DNA of 64,000 bases from Oscillatoriales cyanobacterium CG2_30_40_61 (GTDB taxonomy: Bacteria; Cyanobacteriota; Cyanobacteriia; Cyanobacteriales; Microcoleaceae). Both the position numbers and the translations under genes were made by a program. This document shows positions 47,281-55,799 of the stretch, piece after piece; within the stretch, counting starts at the first letter, position 1, and each line of letters starts with the position of its first letter. The stretch lies in the NCBI GenBank assembly GCA_001873365.1, contig MNYZ01000097.1:67773-131772 (forward strand), written 5' to 3'. The notes under the pieces were generated by a model, which did no database searches, was not told the origin of the DNA, and worked only from the letters and a program-made list of their open reading frames with translations.

Positions 47281-47667
47281 TTACAGACTCCGATCAAACC
47301 GTTGTTTAACCCGAGTGGCCTTACCAATCCGATCGCGGAGATAGAACAGTTTAGCCCGACGGACTTTACCCCGACGGATGACTTTAATATTCGCAATTCT
47401 CGGAGAATGGATTAGGAAAACTCTCTCAACCCCCACTCCTTGAAAAATCTTCCGCACGGTGATCGTGGCGTTAATCGAGCCATGACGTTTAGCAATCACC
47501 ACCCCTTCATAGGGCTGAATCCGTTCTTTCCCGCCTTCTTGAATTTTTACCCCGACTCTGATCGTATCACCGACATAAATATCGGGAAGATCGGGTTTAT
47601 TCAGTTGCTGTCGGAGGCTTTCAATTTCTTCCGTTTCAATAGAACGGATAATTTCTCCCGCTTTCAT
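47281..47667 (-). CDS. rplS: 50S ribosomal protein L19
   Basis: Located at the 30S-50S interface. 128 aa, slightly longer than the usual 115-120, with [35 protein letters not shown] core (about 33-63), [13 protein letters not shown] and the basic C-terminus. It precedes trnW and secE on the same strand. Confidence 0.97.
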   Translation of the reverse strand: MKAGEIIRSIETEEIESLRQQLNKPDLPDIYVGDTIRVGVKIQEGGKERIQPYEGVVIAKRHGSINATITVRKIFQGVGVERVFLIHSPRIANIKVIRRGKVRRAKLFYLRDRIGKATRVKQRFDRSL

Positions 47668-47749
47668 GATAATTTTCCCAAACTCACAAGATCCTACTAT
47701 AGATCAAAAAGGACTGTAAAATCCATAGCATTCACCGGGATTCACCAAG

Positions 47750-49036
47750 ATGTTAGACCAATCCATGACCGTCTTCGTTGAAATTGTCTTGCTGTGCGGG
47801 TTAGCCTTCTATGTTGCCTGTAATCTAGGGGCTAATGATGTAGCAAACTCCATGGGGACATCCGTGGGTTCCAAGGCCTTGACCCTGAAACAAGCAATTA
47901 TTGTCGCCGGGATTTTAGAATTTACCGGGGCGGTCTTTTTTGGAGAGCGAGTCTCTAAAACCTTAGCTACGGGGGTGGTTAACCCGGAAGTTTTTAGCTC
48001 CACCCCTGAAGTCTTTGTGATCGGGATGGTATCGGTATTGCTTTCGGCGGGAGTCTGGTTACAAATTGCCACCCGTCAGGGATTACCCGTATCTTCATCC
48101 CATGCGGTGGTAGGAGCGATCGCCGGATTTAGTTGCATTGCTGCTGGAGTCAAGGCGGTTAACTGGCAGACGATCGGTTTAATTTCCTTGAGTTGGTTAA
48201 TCACCCCGGTGATTAGTGGTTTAATTTCAGCCCTATTCTATAAGCTGATCAAATATTGGATTTTAGACCAACCCAATCCCCATCGCCAAATTCAAGAATG
48301 GATTCCCTGGTTAAGTAGTATTTTAATCGGAATTTTTGGGGTGATTGTTTTCCCAATTTTCAGTGCGCCGTTGCAGAATATCTTAACCCAATGGGATTGG
48401 ACATTACCTGTCCATGATATTCCCTTAGCCCTGGGTGGTATGGTGGCGATCAGTTTAACTTTAGTGAGTTGGCGACAATTGGAGCAACAGCCAAACCCGT
48501 CTATTTCCGAGCCCACACCGGAAAAATTCCCCGGTATCGAAAAACAACTAGCGGGGTTTCAGGTGATTAGTGCCTGTTTTGTGGCTTTTGCCCACGGGTC
48601 AAATGATGTCGGAAATACGGTCGCTCCCTTAGCCGCAATTTTAGCCGTAATTAAAACCGGGTCAGTTCCCCTAGATGATATTGAAATCCCCATTTGGATT
48701 TTACTGTTGGGGGGGAGTGGGATTGTCACCGGACTGGCGATCTGGGGTAAAAATGTGATTCAAACCGTGGGAGAAAAGATTATTTCCCTGCTTCCTAGTC
48801 AGGGATTTTGTGCGGAATTAGCCACGGCTACCACCGTATTATTGGCCTCCCGTTTAGGATTACCGGTTTCCACCTCCCATGCTTTGGTGGGCGGTGTGGT
48901 AGGAATTGGACTGGTACAAGGAGGAAAAGAGGTACGCTTGGATACCGTCCGGGCCATTGCCTTAGCCTGGGTGGTTACGGTTCCGAGCGCGGCGATCATC
49001 AGTGGGATTCTATTTAAAATATTCCAGGGGTTTTGA
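47750..49036 (+). CDS. Inorganic phosphate transporter, PiT family
   Basis: Low-affinity phosphate/cation symporter in the inner membrane. 428 aa with about ten membrane segments and the duplicated PiT signatures: ANDVANSMGTSVGSKALT near the N-terminus, FAHGSNDVGNTVAPLAAI in the second half, and the paired PVSSSHAVVG / PVSTSHALVG motifs. It is divergent from rplS. Confidence 0.93.
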   Translation: MLDQSMTVFVEIVLLCGLAFYVACNLGANDVANSMGTSVGSKALTLKQAIIVAGILEFTGAVFFGERVSKTLATGVVNPEVFSSTPEVFVIGMVSVLLSAGVWLQIATRQGLPVSSSHAVVGAIAGFSCIAAGVKAVNWQTIGLISLSWLITPVISGLISALFYKLIKYWILDQPNPHRQIQEWIPWLSSILIGIFGVIVFPIFSAPLQNILTQWDWTLPVHDIPLALGGMVAISLTLVSWRQLEQQPNPSISEPTPEKFPGIEKQLAGFQVISACFVAFAHGSNDVGNTVAPLAAILAVIKTGSVPLDDIEIPIWILLLGGSGIVTGLAIWGKNVIQTVGEKIISLLPSQGFCAELATATTVLLASRLGLPVSTSHALVGGVVGIGLVQGGKEVRLDTVRAIALAWVVTVPSAAIISGILFKIFQGF

Positions 49037-49076
49037 ATAGTTGTGATTTGACTCCGTTGAATTTTGATAGGCAAAA

Positions 49077-49260
49077 TTTAGTCAATCAATAGCTGAAACA
49101 GCAGAAGCCCCATGTCTCTACCCTTCGGGTGAGCGTGGGATGAATGGGAGTGAGGCTTCCGGTGAGCGTCAGCCGAACCGTTAACGATAGTTCCCTGTCC
49201 AACGCCGTTCGCGTAGCGTCTCGAAGAGAAGGTGAGGACAGGGAACATTGAGGAAACGAA
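49077..49260. repeat. Hairpin-rich region upstream of tnpB
   Basis: Contains gttccctgtcc (49190-49200) paired with ggacagggaac (49236-49246) around a gcgtagcgtctcgaagag core, and gaagcc/ggcttc at about 49106 and 49154. These could be the left end of the IS605-type element carrying tnpB, but the exact boundary cannot be set by eye. Confidence 0.5.
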
Positions 49261-49307
49261 CAAATCTGGTGCTAAACTGTTTTACAGTAAATCAATTTCG
49301 CTTTAAG

Positions 49308-50576
49308 ATGTTAAAAGTCGTCAAAGTCAGATTGTATCCAGACATTCAACAGCAACAGTTACTAGCGCAGGCTTTTGGCTCTTGCCGTTGGCTATGGAAT
49401 TATTGTCTGAATTTGATGAACCAAACTTACAAAGAGACGGGAAAAGGTTTGTCTGGCTATGAAGTCAAGAAGATAATCCCTGAGCTAAAAAAAGAGTATG
49501 AATGGCTGTCGCAAACCTATTCTCAATGCTTGCAACAGGTTTGCTTAAATCTTGGCGTTGCGTTTAATAATTTCTTTGAAAAAAGGGCGCAATATCCTAG
49601 TTTTAAATCAAAGCACAGGAAACAGTCTATACAATACCCTCAAAATATCAAGGTAAACGAAACAACTTTAACTGTTCCTAAAATTGGGAATATTAAAGCC
49701 ATTATTCACAGACCAATTGAGGGGAAAATAAAAACTGTTACTATCTCTAAAAATTGTTCTAATCAATATTTTGCTGCCATTCTTTTTGATGACGGCAAAG
49801 ATAAGTTAGAACAGAAAATAGAAGGCTCGGCAATTGGTGTTGACGTGGGATTGACCCATTTTGCGGTCACCAGTAACGGTTCCAAATTTGACAATCCTAG
49901 ATTTTTAACCAAGCATGAAAAGAATTTAAAACAGAAACAACAGCAACTATCAAGAAAACAAAAAGGTTCTAATAATCGGAACAAAGCCAGAATAAAAGTT
50001 GCTAGAGTCCATCGGAAGATAACGAATTGTCGTGAAGATTTTTTGCACAAGCTATCTCGTAGGATAGTTAACGAAAACCAAGTAATTGTGACAGAAAATC
50101 TGAACATTAAAGGTATGATCAAGAATCCTTGTCTAGCTAAGGCAATTGCACAAGTCGGTTGGGGAATGTTCTGCACAATGCTGAAATACAAAGCAGAAAA
50201 TGAGGGAAAAACTTATCAAGAAGTTGATAGATTTTTCCCTTCTTCAAAAACTTGTCATGTTTGCTTAAACCAGGTAGGGGCGAATGGCCATTCGCCCCTA
50301 CCGCTTGATATTAGACATTGGACTTGCGAAAAATGCCACACAAAACACGACAGGGATATTAACGCAGCAATAAATATCCGCGATGAAGGACTACGAATAC
50401 TTCGACTGCGCTCAGTACAAGTTTTTAACCTGAGCGCAGCCGAAGGTTTGACCTCTGGAACGGGGGATAAAGCCTGTCGCCCAGATGTAAGTCGGAGTAA
50501 TAGAGGACGCAAGAAATCTACTACTGAGCTTTCTGTTGGGCAGGAAGCCTACTGTGTACGCGAAGCGTCACTGTAG
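49308..50576 (+). CDS. tnpB: IS200/IS605-type TnpB (RNA-guided nuclease family)
   Basis: 422 aa from ATG 49308; an upstream in-frame ATG at 49248 is less likely. TnpB proteins are RNA-guided DNA nucleases tied to IS200/IS605 elements. RuvC residues are present: Asp179 in IGVDVGLTHFAV, Glu263 in VTENLNIKGM and the HDRDINAAINI motif near 347-355. The zinc ribbon (CHVC ... CEKC) is interrupted by about ten extra residues encoded by a perfect 30-nt palindrome, and the tail carries another inverted repeat in frame. No tnpA is adjacent, so it is solo or stranded. Confidence 0.9.
   Translation: MLKVVKVRLYPDIQQQQLLAQAFGSCRWLWNYCLNLMNQTYKETGKGLSGYEVKKIIPELKKEYEWLSQTYSQCLQQVCLNLGVAFNNFFEKRAQYPSFKSKHRKQSIQYPQNIKVNETTLTVPKIGNIKAIIHRPIEGKIKTVTISKNCSNQYFAAILFDDGKDKLEQKIEGSAIGVDVGLTHFAVTSNGSKFDNPRFLTKHEKNLKQKQQQLSRKQKGSNNRNKARIKVARVHRKITNCREDFLHKLSRRIVNENQVIVTENLNIKGMIKNPCLAKAIAQVGWGMFCTMLKYKAENEGKTYQEVDRFFPSSKTCHVCLNQVGANGHSPLPLDIRHWTCEKCHTKHDRDINAAINIRDEGLRILRLRSVQVFNLSAAEGLTSGTGDKACRPDVSRSNRGRKKSTTELSVGQEAYCVREASL
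50273..50302. repeat. Perfect 30-nt palindrome inside the tnpB zinc ribbon
   Basis: Arms ggtaggggcgaatgg and ccattcgcccctacc. Its outer arms match the palindrome at 19321-19348. It keeps the frame (30 nt) and codes residues between the two cysteine pairs. Confidence 0.9.
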
Positions 50577-50592
50577 GTAGTTCACGTTTTTG
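50530..50592 (+). mobile_element. Candidate right end / guide-RNA region of the tnpB element
   Basis: The tnpB 3' end and the following bases form a hairpin (cctactgtg ... cactgtagg, about 50547-50577), followed by tagttcac. TnpB guide RNAs usually derive from this position overlapping the end of the gene. Boundaries are uncertain. Confidence 0.4.
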
Positions 50593-50747
50593 GGGATAAT
50601 TCTTCCCTGGCTTTGCCATTTTTCCCGTTGTGCCTTTATCGGTCGAGACTAGGATTTTCTAGTCTATCAATTGTGAAACCCGGTATGCAGCGTTGGTATG
50701 AGTGGCGTCATAGCTGAATCAGCAGATCAATAAGAGGTTAATCACGA

Positions 50748-52460
50748 ATGGGGACACAGGACAATCAACCGCCACCATTAGGATCGGGAGAAACCAGACC
50801 CGCAGAAATAATCCTAAATTCGGTGAGACAGGAGTTAGAAACCTTTCATCACCAGATTAAGGAAAGATATCTGTCGGATATCCAACGACTGGAAACGGAT
50901 AAAGTTCGCTTAATTGAGGATATTGAAAGTCTACAAACGGAATATCGGCGACTGCAATCTATGCAGTTACAAATATTATCTGATCGCGTTCCTCCTAATC
51001 GAGCTTGGCTCAAACAACTAACCCAAATTGTGGCGCGTGATGTTGAACAAGCTTTGATCGCACGGATTAATCAAATTAAAGCAGCCAGTGATCCGCCTTT
51101 ATTAGCTGCTGATCCGACTGGACTGCTCGAAGGTCAAGATCATGACCCAGCAAATTTCAATAATCGAGAGTTGGAAGCGGTTTTGGAAACTAGCCTAAAC
51201 CAAACTTTTCAAAGTTTACAGGAGGAGTTAGGTCACTATCAAAGTAACCTATCTCGACGGTTAAACAATATGCAAACCTTGGAACAGCAAGTTGAGGCTT
51301 TGCTGGAAACCCTGGTTAATCGTTTGCAAGCACAGGTGGAACAACCTACCCTACGGGGGGATATTTCCAGACGGGAACTTCCGGGGGACGGTCATCAGAC
51401 CCTGACCCCTGGAAATGCGGGGCTCACGAATCGTGCGGAATCCGTGGCTAGTCCTAAACCCAAGTCTTCTCCAGTGCAGTTGGGTTTATTTTTAGCCTTA
51501 CTATCGGCGGTATCTTTATCGTTGTTTAACGTTTGTTTAAAAATTATTCTCAAGGGGCCACAACCTAGGGAAATCCTGGGTCTATTTTCCTTAGAAGGAA
51601 TTATTAGTCCGGGGATCGGAAACTCCTTATTAATCCTGTTACTGCGGATGATTGTGGTCATGGGATTAATGCCGATTGTGGCAACATTCCTCTATCCTCC
51701 GGTATGGAGTGATCTCCGACGTTTTCTACAGTCCGGTGATCGTCGCTTAATGTTGACGGTAATTGGCAGTGGATTTTTCTTGTTTTTATCTCAGGTCGCT
51801 ATCTATGTGGCTATTGGTGAGATTCCCACCGGAATTGCGATTACGATTTTCTTTATCTATCCGATTGTGACGGTAATCGCCTCTTGGGGTTTATTTGGAG
51901 ATCGACCGACCCTGATTCGGGTGATTGCCATGATTATAATTCTGGCCGGAGGAATTCTCTGTTTACCAGCCCCAAATCCTAATATGGCGATGGGTAATGT
52001 CCAGGTGGGGGTGATTTCTGCGATCTGTGCAGGTGTGGCTTTTGCCGGGTATGTGTTACTTACCCAAGTGGCGGCGGGAAAACTCCATCCTATCCCCTTT
52101 AGTTTGGTGAACTTTGCGTCTATTTTTGTCTTTTCTTCCGTAAGTTTAATGATACTTCCCGATAGTTTGGGGATTAATATTCAACCGGGAGTTGGGAATG
52201 GGTTAATGATTGGGGGTGTGGTTTTAGGTGTTCTGACTCTATCGAGTTATTTATTAAATAATTTCGCCATTCGGGCGGCGGGAGCTTCTTTAGCCTCCAT
52301 TATTGGGACAACTGGCCCGGCATTAACCGCTTTGTTTGCCTTCTGGATTATCGGTGAGGCGATTAAGCAACAACAAATTTATGGGATGGCCTTAGTAATT
52401 TTGGGGGTGGGGGCCATGAGTATTGAACGGATGATGGGATCAAAACCCAAAGCCAGCTAG
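50748..52460 (+). CDS. DMT-family (EamA) transporter with long N-terminal coiled-coil domain
   Basis: 570 aa. About 1-240 is soluble and helical, with a coiled coil (HHQIKERYLSDIQRLETDKV) and another near 160-200, followed by a linker. The C-terminal 320 residues hold about ten membrane segments in two EamA repeats (PTGIAITIFFIYPIVTVIAS; GASLASIIGTTGPALTALFA). Drug/metabolite transporters usually have no such N-terminal domain, so this looks like a cyanobacterial fusion. Substrate unknown. Confidence 0.85.
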   Translation: MGTQDNQPPPLGSGETRPAEIILNSVRQELETFHHQIKERYLSDIQRLETDKVRLIEDIESLQTEYRRLQSMQLQILSDRVPPNRAWLKQLTQIVARDVEQALIARINQIKAASDPPLLAADPTGLLEGQDHDPANFNNRELEAVLETSLNQTFQSLQEELGHYQSNLSRRLNNMQTLEQQVEALLETLVNRLQAQVEQPTLRGDISRRELPGDGHQTLTPGNAGLTNRAESVASPKPKSSPVQLGLFLALLSAVSLSLFNVCLKIILKGPQPREILGLFSLEGIISPGIGNSLLILLLRMIVVMGLMPIVATFLYPPVWSDLRRFLQSGDRRLMLTVIGSGFFLFLSQVAIYVAIGEIPTGIAITIFFIYPIVTVIASWGLFGDRPTLIRVIAMIIILAGGILCLPAPNPNMAMGNVQVGVISAICAGVAFAGYVLLTQVAAGKLHPIPFSLVNFASIFVFSSVSLMILPDSLGINIQPGVGNGLMIGGVVLGVLTLSSYLLNNFAIRAAGASLASIIGTTGPALTALFAFWIIGEAIKQQQIYGMALVILGVGAMSIERMMGSKPKAS

Positions 52461-52725
52461 ATCAGTCCGGACTCAAGTATCGGTATGAAGCTGTTGTGCA
52501 TCTAAATTGGTGATTGGGAAATAGGGAAGTTGATCGGAAACCGTCAGCAGCACTTTCCTAGCCTTCGGCATAGTAGAAATTTACCTTTTAAATGCACAAT
52601 AGCTGATCAGTTATCAGTTACAAATCAGATGGCTTATAGGGTTGTTCAGTTGTTTGAATCAAAACCTACCAAAGCGCACAATAATGAACAAAAAAGATCG
52701 GATTTTTACCGAAAATTCTGGGTTT

Positions 52726-52750
52726 AAAGCCCCGTTTGCGACGGCTTTTT
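52726..52750 (+). terminator. Possible Rho-independent terminator
   Basis: aaagcc and ggctttt enclose a ccgtttgcgac loop with inner cg pairs and end in T5. It lies 265 nt after the DMT gene, so its link to that transcript is unclear. Confidence 0.35.
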
Positions 52751-52816
52751 ATTCCAATTTGGTCTATAATAAAAAACAGTAATTTATAAAAAAATGAAAG
52801 CTAGGTATCGATATAG

Positions 52817-52987
52817 ATGCTATCCAACACCCCACGAAAAATTGGCATTAGCCCCAAAAGATTAGCTAAACTTCGCGCTAAAGTTTCTGATACCCGCGCT
52901 GATTTCCTACAGAAGTTGTCTAGCCAGATTGTTCGTGAAAACCAAACCATTTTTCTGGAGGATCTTAATGTTTCACCGAATGGTTAA
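52817..52987 (+). pseudogene. tnpB fragment
   Basis: An open frame of 56 codons whose product includes LAKLRAKVSDTRADFLQKLS and RENQTIFLEDLNV. This matches the TnpB section before the second RuvC motif (compare VARVHRKITNCREDFLHKLS and ENQVIVTENLNI in the intact gene at 49308). Everything before and after is missing, so it is a decayed copy of a different TnpB element. Confidence 0.8.
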
Positions 52988-53059
52988 AAACTGAAAGTTG
53001 TCTCGCCCTATTTGTGATTTAGGTTGGAGAAGTTTGATAACTTTCCTATAAGCTAAATC

Positions 53060-53126
53060 AGAAACCGGGTTTTTCCCAGAACTTATTTTACTAATATTAA
53101 CCTTAATTCAAAAACCCGGTTTCTGG
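53060..53126. repeat. AAACCCGGTTT-family inverted repeat
   Basis: agaaaccgggttt (53060) and aaacccggtttct (53113-53125) around about 40 nt of AT-rich sequence, within the tnpB remnant. Confidence 0.75.
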
Positions 53127-53146
53127 GAGAGATTTCCGAGTCATAG

Positions 53147-53165
53147 ACGGCGGGGCGGATGTCAA
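53147..53165. repeat. IS-end-like inverted repeat, left copy
   Basis: acggcggggcggatgtcaa. Its reverse complement, with one mismatch, is at 54897-54915. The ggatgtcaa end resembles right ends of IS605-type elements and sits downstream of the tnpB remnant in the expected orientation. Confidence 0.6.
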
Positions 53166-53307
53166 TCTTTGATTTGGCCTAAATCACCCAAACTCAAACG
53201 ACACCTCAAAATTCAATTGACTCGGATCTTACCCTTTCGTTTTAAAATCTTAATCATATTGAAGAACTATCTAGCTCTGATAACAAGCGTATTTCCATTA
53301 AATCCCT

Positions 53308-54900
53308 ATGGCTATTGGCTATCTCGCCCTGGTTCTCCATGCCCATCTTCCCTTTGTTCGCCATCCTGAAAGTGACTATGTATTAGAGGAAGAATGGCTA
53401 TTTGAAGCAATTACCGAAACCTACATCCCTCTAATCAAAATGTTTGAAGGGTTAAAGCGGGATGGAATTGATTTCAAAATCACCATGAGTTTGACTCCGC
53501 CGCTGGTGTCGATGTTGCGAGACCCTCTGCTTCAAGACCGATATGATCAACATCTGGGCTTACTCCAAGAGTTAACTGAACAGGAAATTGATCGCTATCA
53601 AAAAACTCCTCATCTTCGTTACCTGGCTGAACATTATGCCGAAGAATGGCAGGAAGCCCGCAAACTATGGGAACGCTATCAAGGGGATTTGGTCACGGCT
53701 TTTAAACAATTTCAAGATAGTAATAATTTAGAAATTATCACCTGCGGTGCGACTCACGGTTATTTACCGCTAATGAAAATGTACCCGCAAGCGGTTTGGG
53801 GACAAATAGAGGTAGCTTGCCAACATTATGAAGAAACCTTTGGCCGTCGTCCTCGGGGGATTTGGTTGCCTGAATGTGCCTACTATAATGGCTTAGAACG
53901 AATGTTAGCCGATGCGGGAATTCGGTATTTCCTCACCGATGGTCATGGGATTCTCTACGCCCGTCCCCGTCCTCGGTTTGGAACCTATTCCCCCATCTAT
54001 ACGGAATCTGGTGTGGCGGTATTTGCCCGGGATAATGAGTCTTCTCAACAGGTTTGGTCTTCGGAAGTGGGTTATCCTGGGGCGCCGGAATATCGAGAAT
54101 TTTATAAGGATTTAGGCTGGGAAGCGGAATATGAGTATATTAAGCCCTATATCATGCCCAATGGTCAGCGCAAAAATACCGGAATTAAGTATTACAAAAT
54201 TACGGGTCGGGGTCTAGGACTGGGAGAGAAGGAACTTTATGACCCCTATTGGGCTAAGGCTAAAACTAGCGAACACGCCACTAACTTTGTGTTTAACCGG
54301 GAGCGTCAAGTGGAACATCTGCATGGAATTATGCAGCGTCCCCCGATTATTGTTTCTCCCTATGATGCCGAACTATTCGGACATTGGTGGTATGAGGGGC
54401 CTTGGTTTCTGGATCAATTATTCCGCAAAACCTGGGAGAATCAAGAGGTTTATGCCATGACCCATTTGGCCGATTATCTCCAAGAGTTTCCCTCCCAACA
54501 GGTTTGTCATCCTGCCCAGTCCAGTTGGGGATATAAAGGATTCCATGAATATTGGCTAAATCATACCAATTCTTGGATTTACCCCCATCTTCACAAGGCG
54601 GCGGAAAGGATGATTAAAATGGCGGGTCGGGAACCAAGAAGTGACCAGGAGTTACGGGCACTCAATCAAGCGGCGCGGGAATTACTCTTAGCACAGTCTT
54701 CTGATTGGGCTTTTATTATGAGTTCGGGAACTATGACCCCCTACGCCGTGCGTCGTACCCGTTCCCACCTGATGCGGTTTAACAAAATCTACGAAGATAT
54801 CAAAATTGGTAAAGTAGATTCAGGTTGGTTGTCCAAGGTGGAGGCTATTGATAATATTTTCCCGAATATTGATTTTCGCGTCTATCGGCCCTTGATTTGA
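53308..54900 (+). CDS. GH57 family 1,4-alpha-glucan branching enzyme
   Basis: 530 aa. The family transfers alpha-1,4-glucan segments to make alpha-1,6 branches in glycogen; other GH57 enzymes are amylases. It begins with the conserved GYLALVLHAHLPFVRHPE. The likely nucleophile is Glu189 in GIWLPECAYYNG and the acid/base Asp353 in SPYDAELFGHWWYEGP. The C-terminal helical domain (SQQVCHPAQSSWGYKGFHEYWL) is typical of the branching-enzyme group. The stop codon lies inside a 19-nt IS-end-like repeat. Confidence 0.92.
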   Translation: MAIGYLALVLHAHLPFVRHPESDYVLEEEWLFEAITETYIPLIKMFEGLKRDGIDFKITMSLTPPLVSMLRDPLLQDRYDQHLGLLQELTEQEIDRYQKTPHLRYLAEHYAEEWQEARKLWERYQGDLVTAFKQFQDSNNLEIITCGATHGYLPLMKMYPQAVWGQIEVACQHYEETFGRRPRGIWLPECAYYNGLERMLADAGIRYFLTDGHGILYARPRPRFGTYSPIYTESGVAVFARDNESSQQVWSSEVGYPGAPEYREFYKDLGWEAEYEYIKPYIMPNGQRKNTGIKYYKITGRGLGLGEKELYDPYWAKAKTSEHATNFVFNRERQVEHLHGIMQRPPIIVSPYDAELFGHWWYEGPWFLDQLFRKTWENQEVYAMTHLADYLQEFPSQQVCHPAQSSWGYKGFHEYWLNHTNSWIYPHLHKAAERMIKMAGREPRSDQELRALNQAARELLLAQSSDWAFIMSSGTMTPYAVRRTRSHLMRFNKIYEDIKIGKVDSGWLSKVEAIDNIFPNIDFRVYRPLI

Positions 54901-54915
54901 CATCCACCCCGCCGT
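54897..54915. repeat. IS-end-like inverted repeat, right copy overlapping the GH57 stop
   Basis: ttgacatccaccccgccgt, the reverse complement of 53147-53165 except for one base. The GH57 TGA (54898-54900) is part of it. Confidence 0.6.
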
Positions 54916-55022
54916 AAACGGACGAGGATTCCATCTATTTAAGCAGGTCAAAAATTAATTGACAACTGCTTAAATTGTGGATGGGGTAATCTTAAATTCC
55001 GATTAGGGTACAGATCATCTTT

Positions 55023-55072
55023 GCTACAAATTCCCCCTTTTTTTAGGGGAGTTAGGGGGGATAATCTGTAGC
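55023..55072. repeat. Inverted repeat with cccccttttttt/aggggg core between convergent genes
   Basis: gctaca...ttccccc pairs with gggggat...tgtagc. It lies between the convergent GH57 and PepSY-type genes and may act as a terminator; related cccccttttt repeats are frequent in cyanobacteria. Confidence 0.5.
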
Positions 55073-55097
55073 ATTTCTAGTTAGATTTAGGGCAAAT

Positions 55098-55682
55098 CTA
55101 GGATTCTTCTGAGGGTTTAGCCCGTTTTTTACGGAAAATTCCTGTCATATTAATTCCGGTGATTAACATTCCAATTAATCCCAAACCAATTAAAGCAACA
55201 TAAATCGTTCTTCCGAAGGGGCCGAAATAAGTACCTTGATGAATACCGAGTAAGAACTTAGAAACTTCACTCGGCATACCAAACCAAGCCTTCCCAAGTC
55301 GATACAGAATGCCTGTTGAAGCACTTAAAAACAAAGGTAAAAATAGAATAGGTGCTAAAATTTGATGCACTTTTCTGGCATTTAAAGGCTGATTTTTTAA
55401 ATTATTTTTACGTTTTTGCTGTGCTAATCTAAGCATTGATAATCCAGTAAAAATCATAGCAATTAGTCCCAAACCGACTGATAATACATAAATTGGGACT
55501 GAACCTTCTCCTAAAAATTCTCCTTGATGAATGTTCAGCAGAATTTCTGCTTTATCTTTTGGCATTCCCATCCAAGTCCTTCCCAAACGATGGGCCATTC
55601 CGGTAGAAGCAGTCAAAAATAAAGGAATAAATATAATCGGTGCAATTTTGCGATGAAATTTCCGAAATTGGATATTTTGCAT
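55098..55682 (-). CDS. PepSY-associated-type membrane protein with internal duplication
   Basis: 194 aa made of two similar halves, each with two membrane segments. Shared pattern: a basic K-x-H near the start, APIxFxPLFLxASTG, a RLGxxWxGMP loop, IHQG, then IYVxxxGLGLIxMxxTG. Each half therefore keeps two histidines, which could bind haem or metal. The layout resembles PepSY_TM-type proteins. It has no clear partner. The function is unknown. Confidence 0.7.
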   Translation of the reverse strand: MQNIQFRKFHRKIAPIIFIPLFLTASTGMAHRLGRTWMGMPKDKAEILLNIHQGEFLGEGSVPIYVLSVGLGLIAMIFTGLSMLRLAQQKRKNNLKNQPLNARKVHQILAPILFLPLFLSASTGILYRLGKAWFGMPSEVSKFLLGIHQGTYFGPFGRTIYVALIGLGLIGMLITGINMTGIFRKKRAKPSEES

Positions 55683-55799
55683 ATCATTAACCTAAATAAT
55701 TATAAGATTTTTGGGGTGTTTATTCTTCCCCTAAATCTCAAGATAAAACTAAAAAGTGACAAACTGGTGACAGATTCAGATATTACCGATTAAATACTA

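Larger units (their letters stand above)
52461..53307. other. 847-nt spacer with IS remnants and repeats
   Basis: Between the DMT and GH57 genes. It contains a possible terminator (52726-52750), a tnpB fragment (52817-52987), a AAACCCGGTTT repeat (53060-53126) and an IS-end-like sequence (53147-53165). A 65-codon ORF at 52530-52727 has no recognisable features and is not annotated. Confidence 0.6.

Noticed and set aside
52530..52727. 65-codon ORF between the DMT and GH57 genes
   Set aside because: Starts in repeat-rich sequence, shows no motif or RBS, and lies among IS remnants. Probably not a gene.
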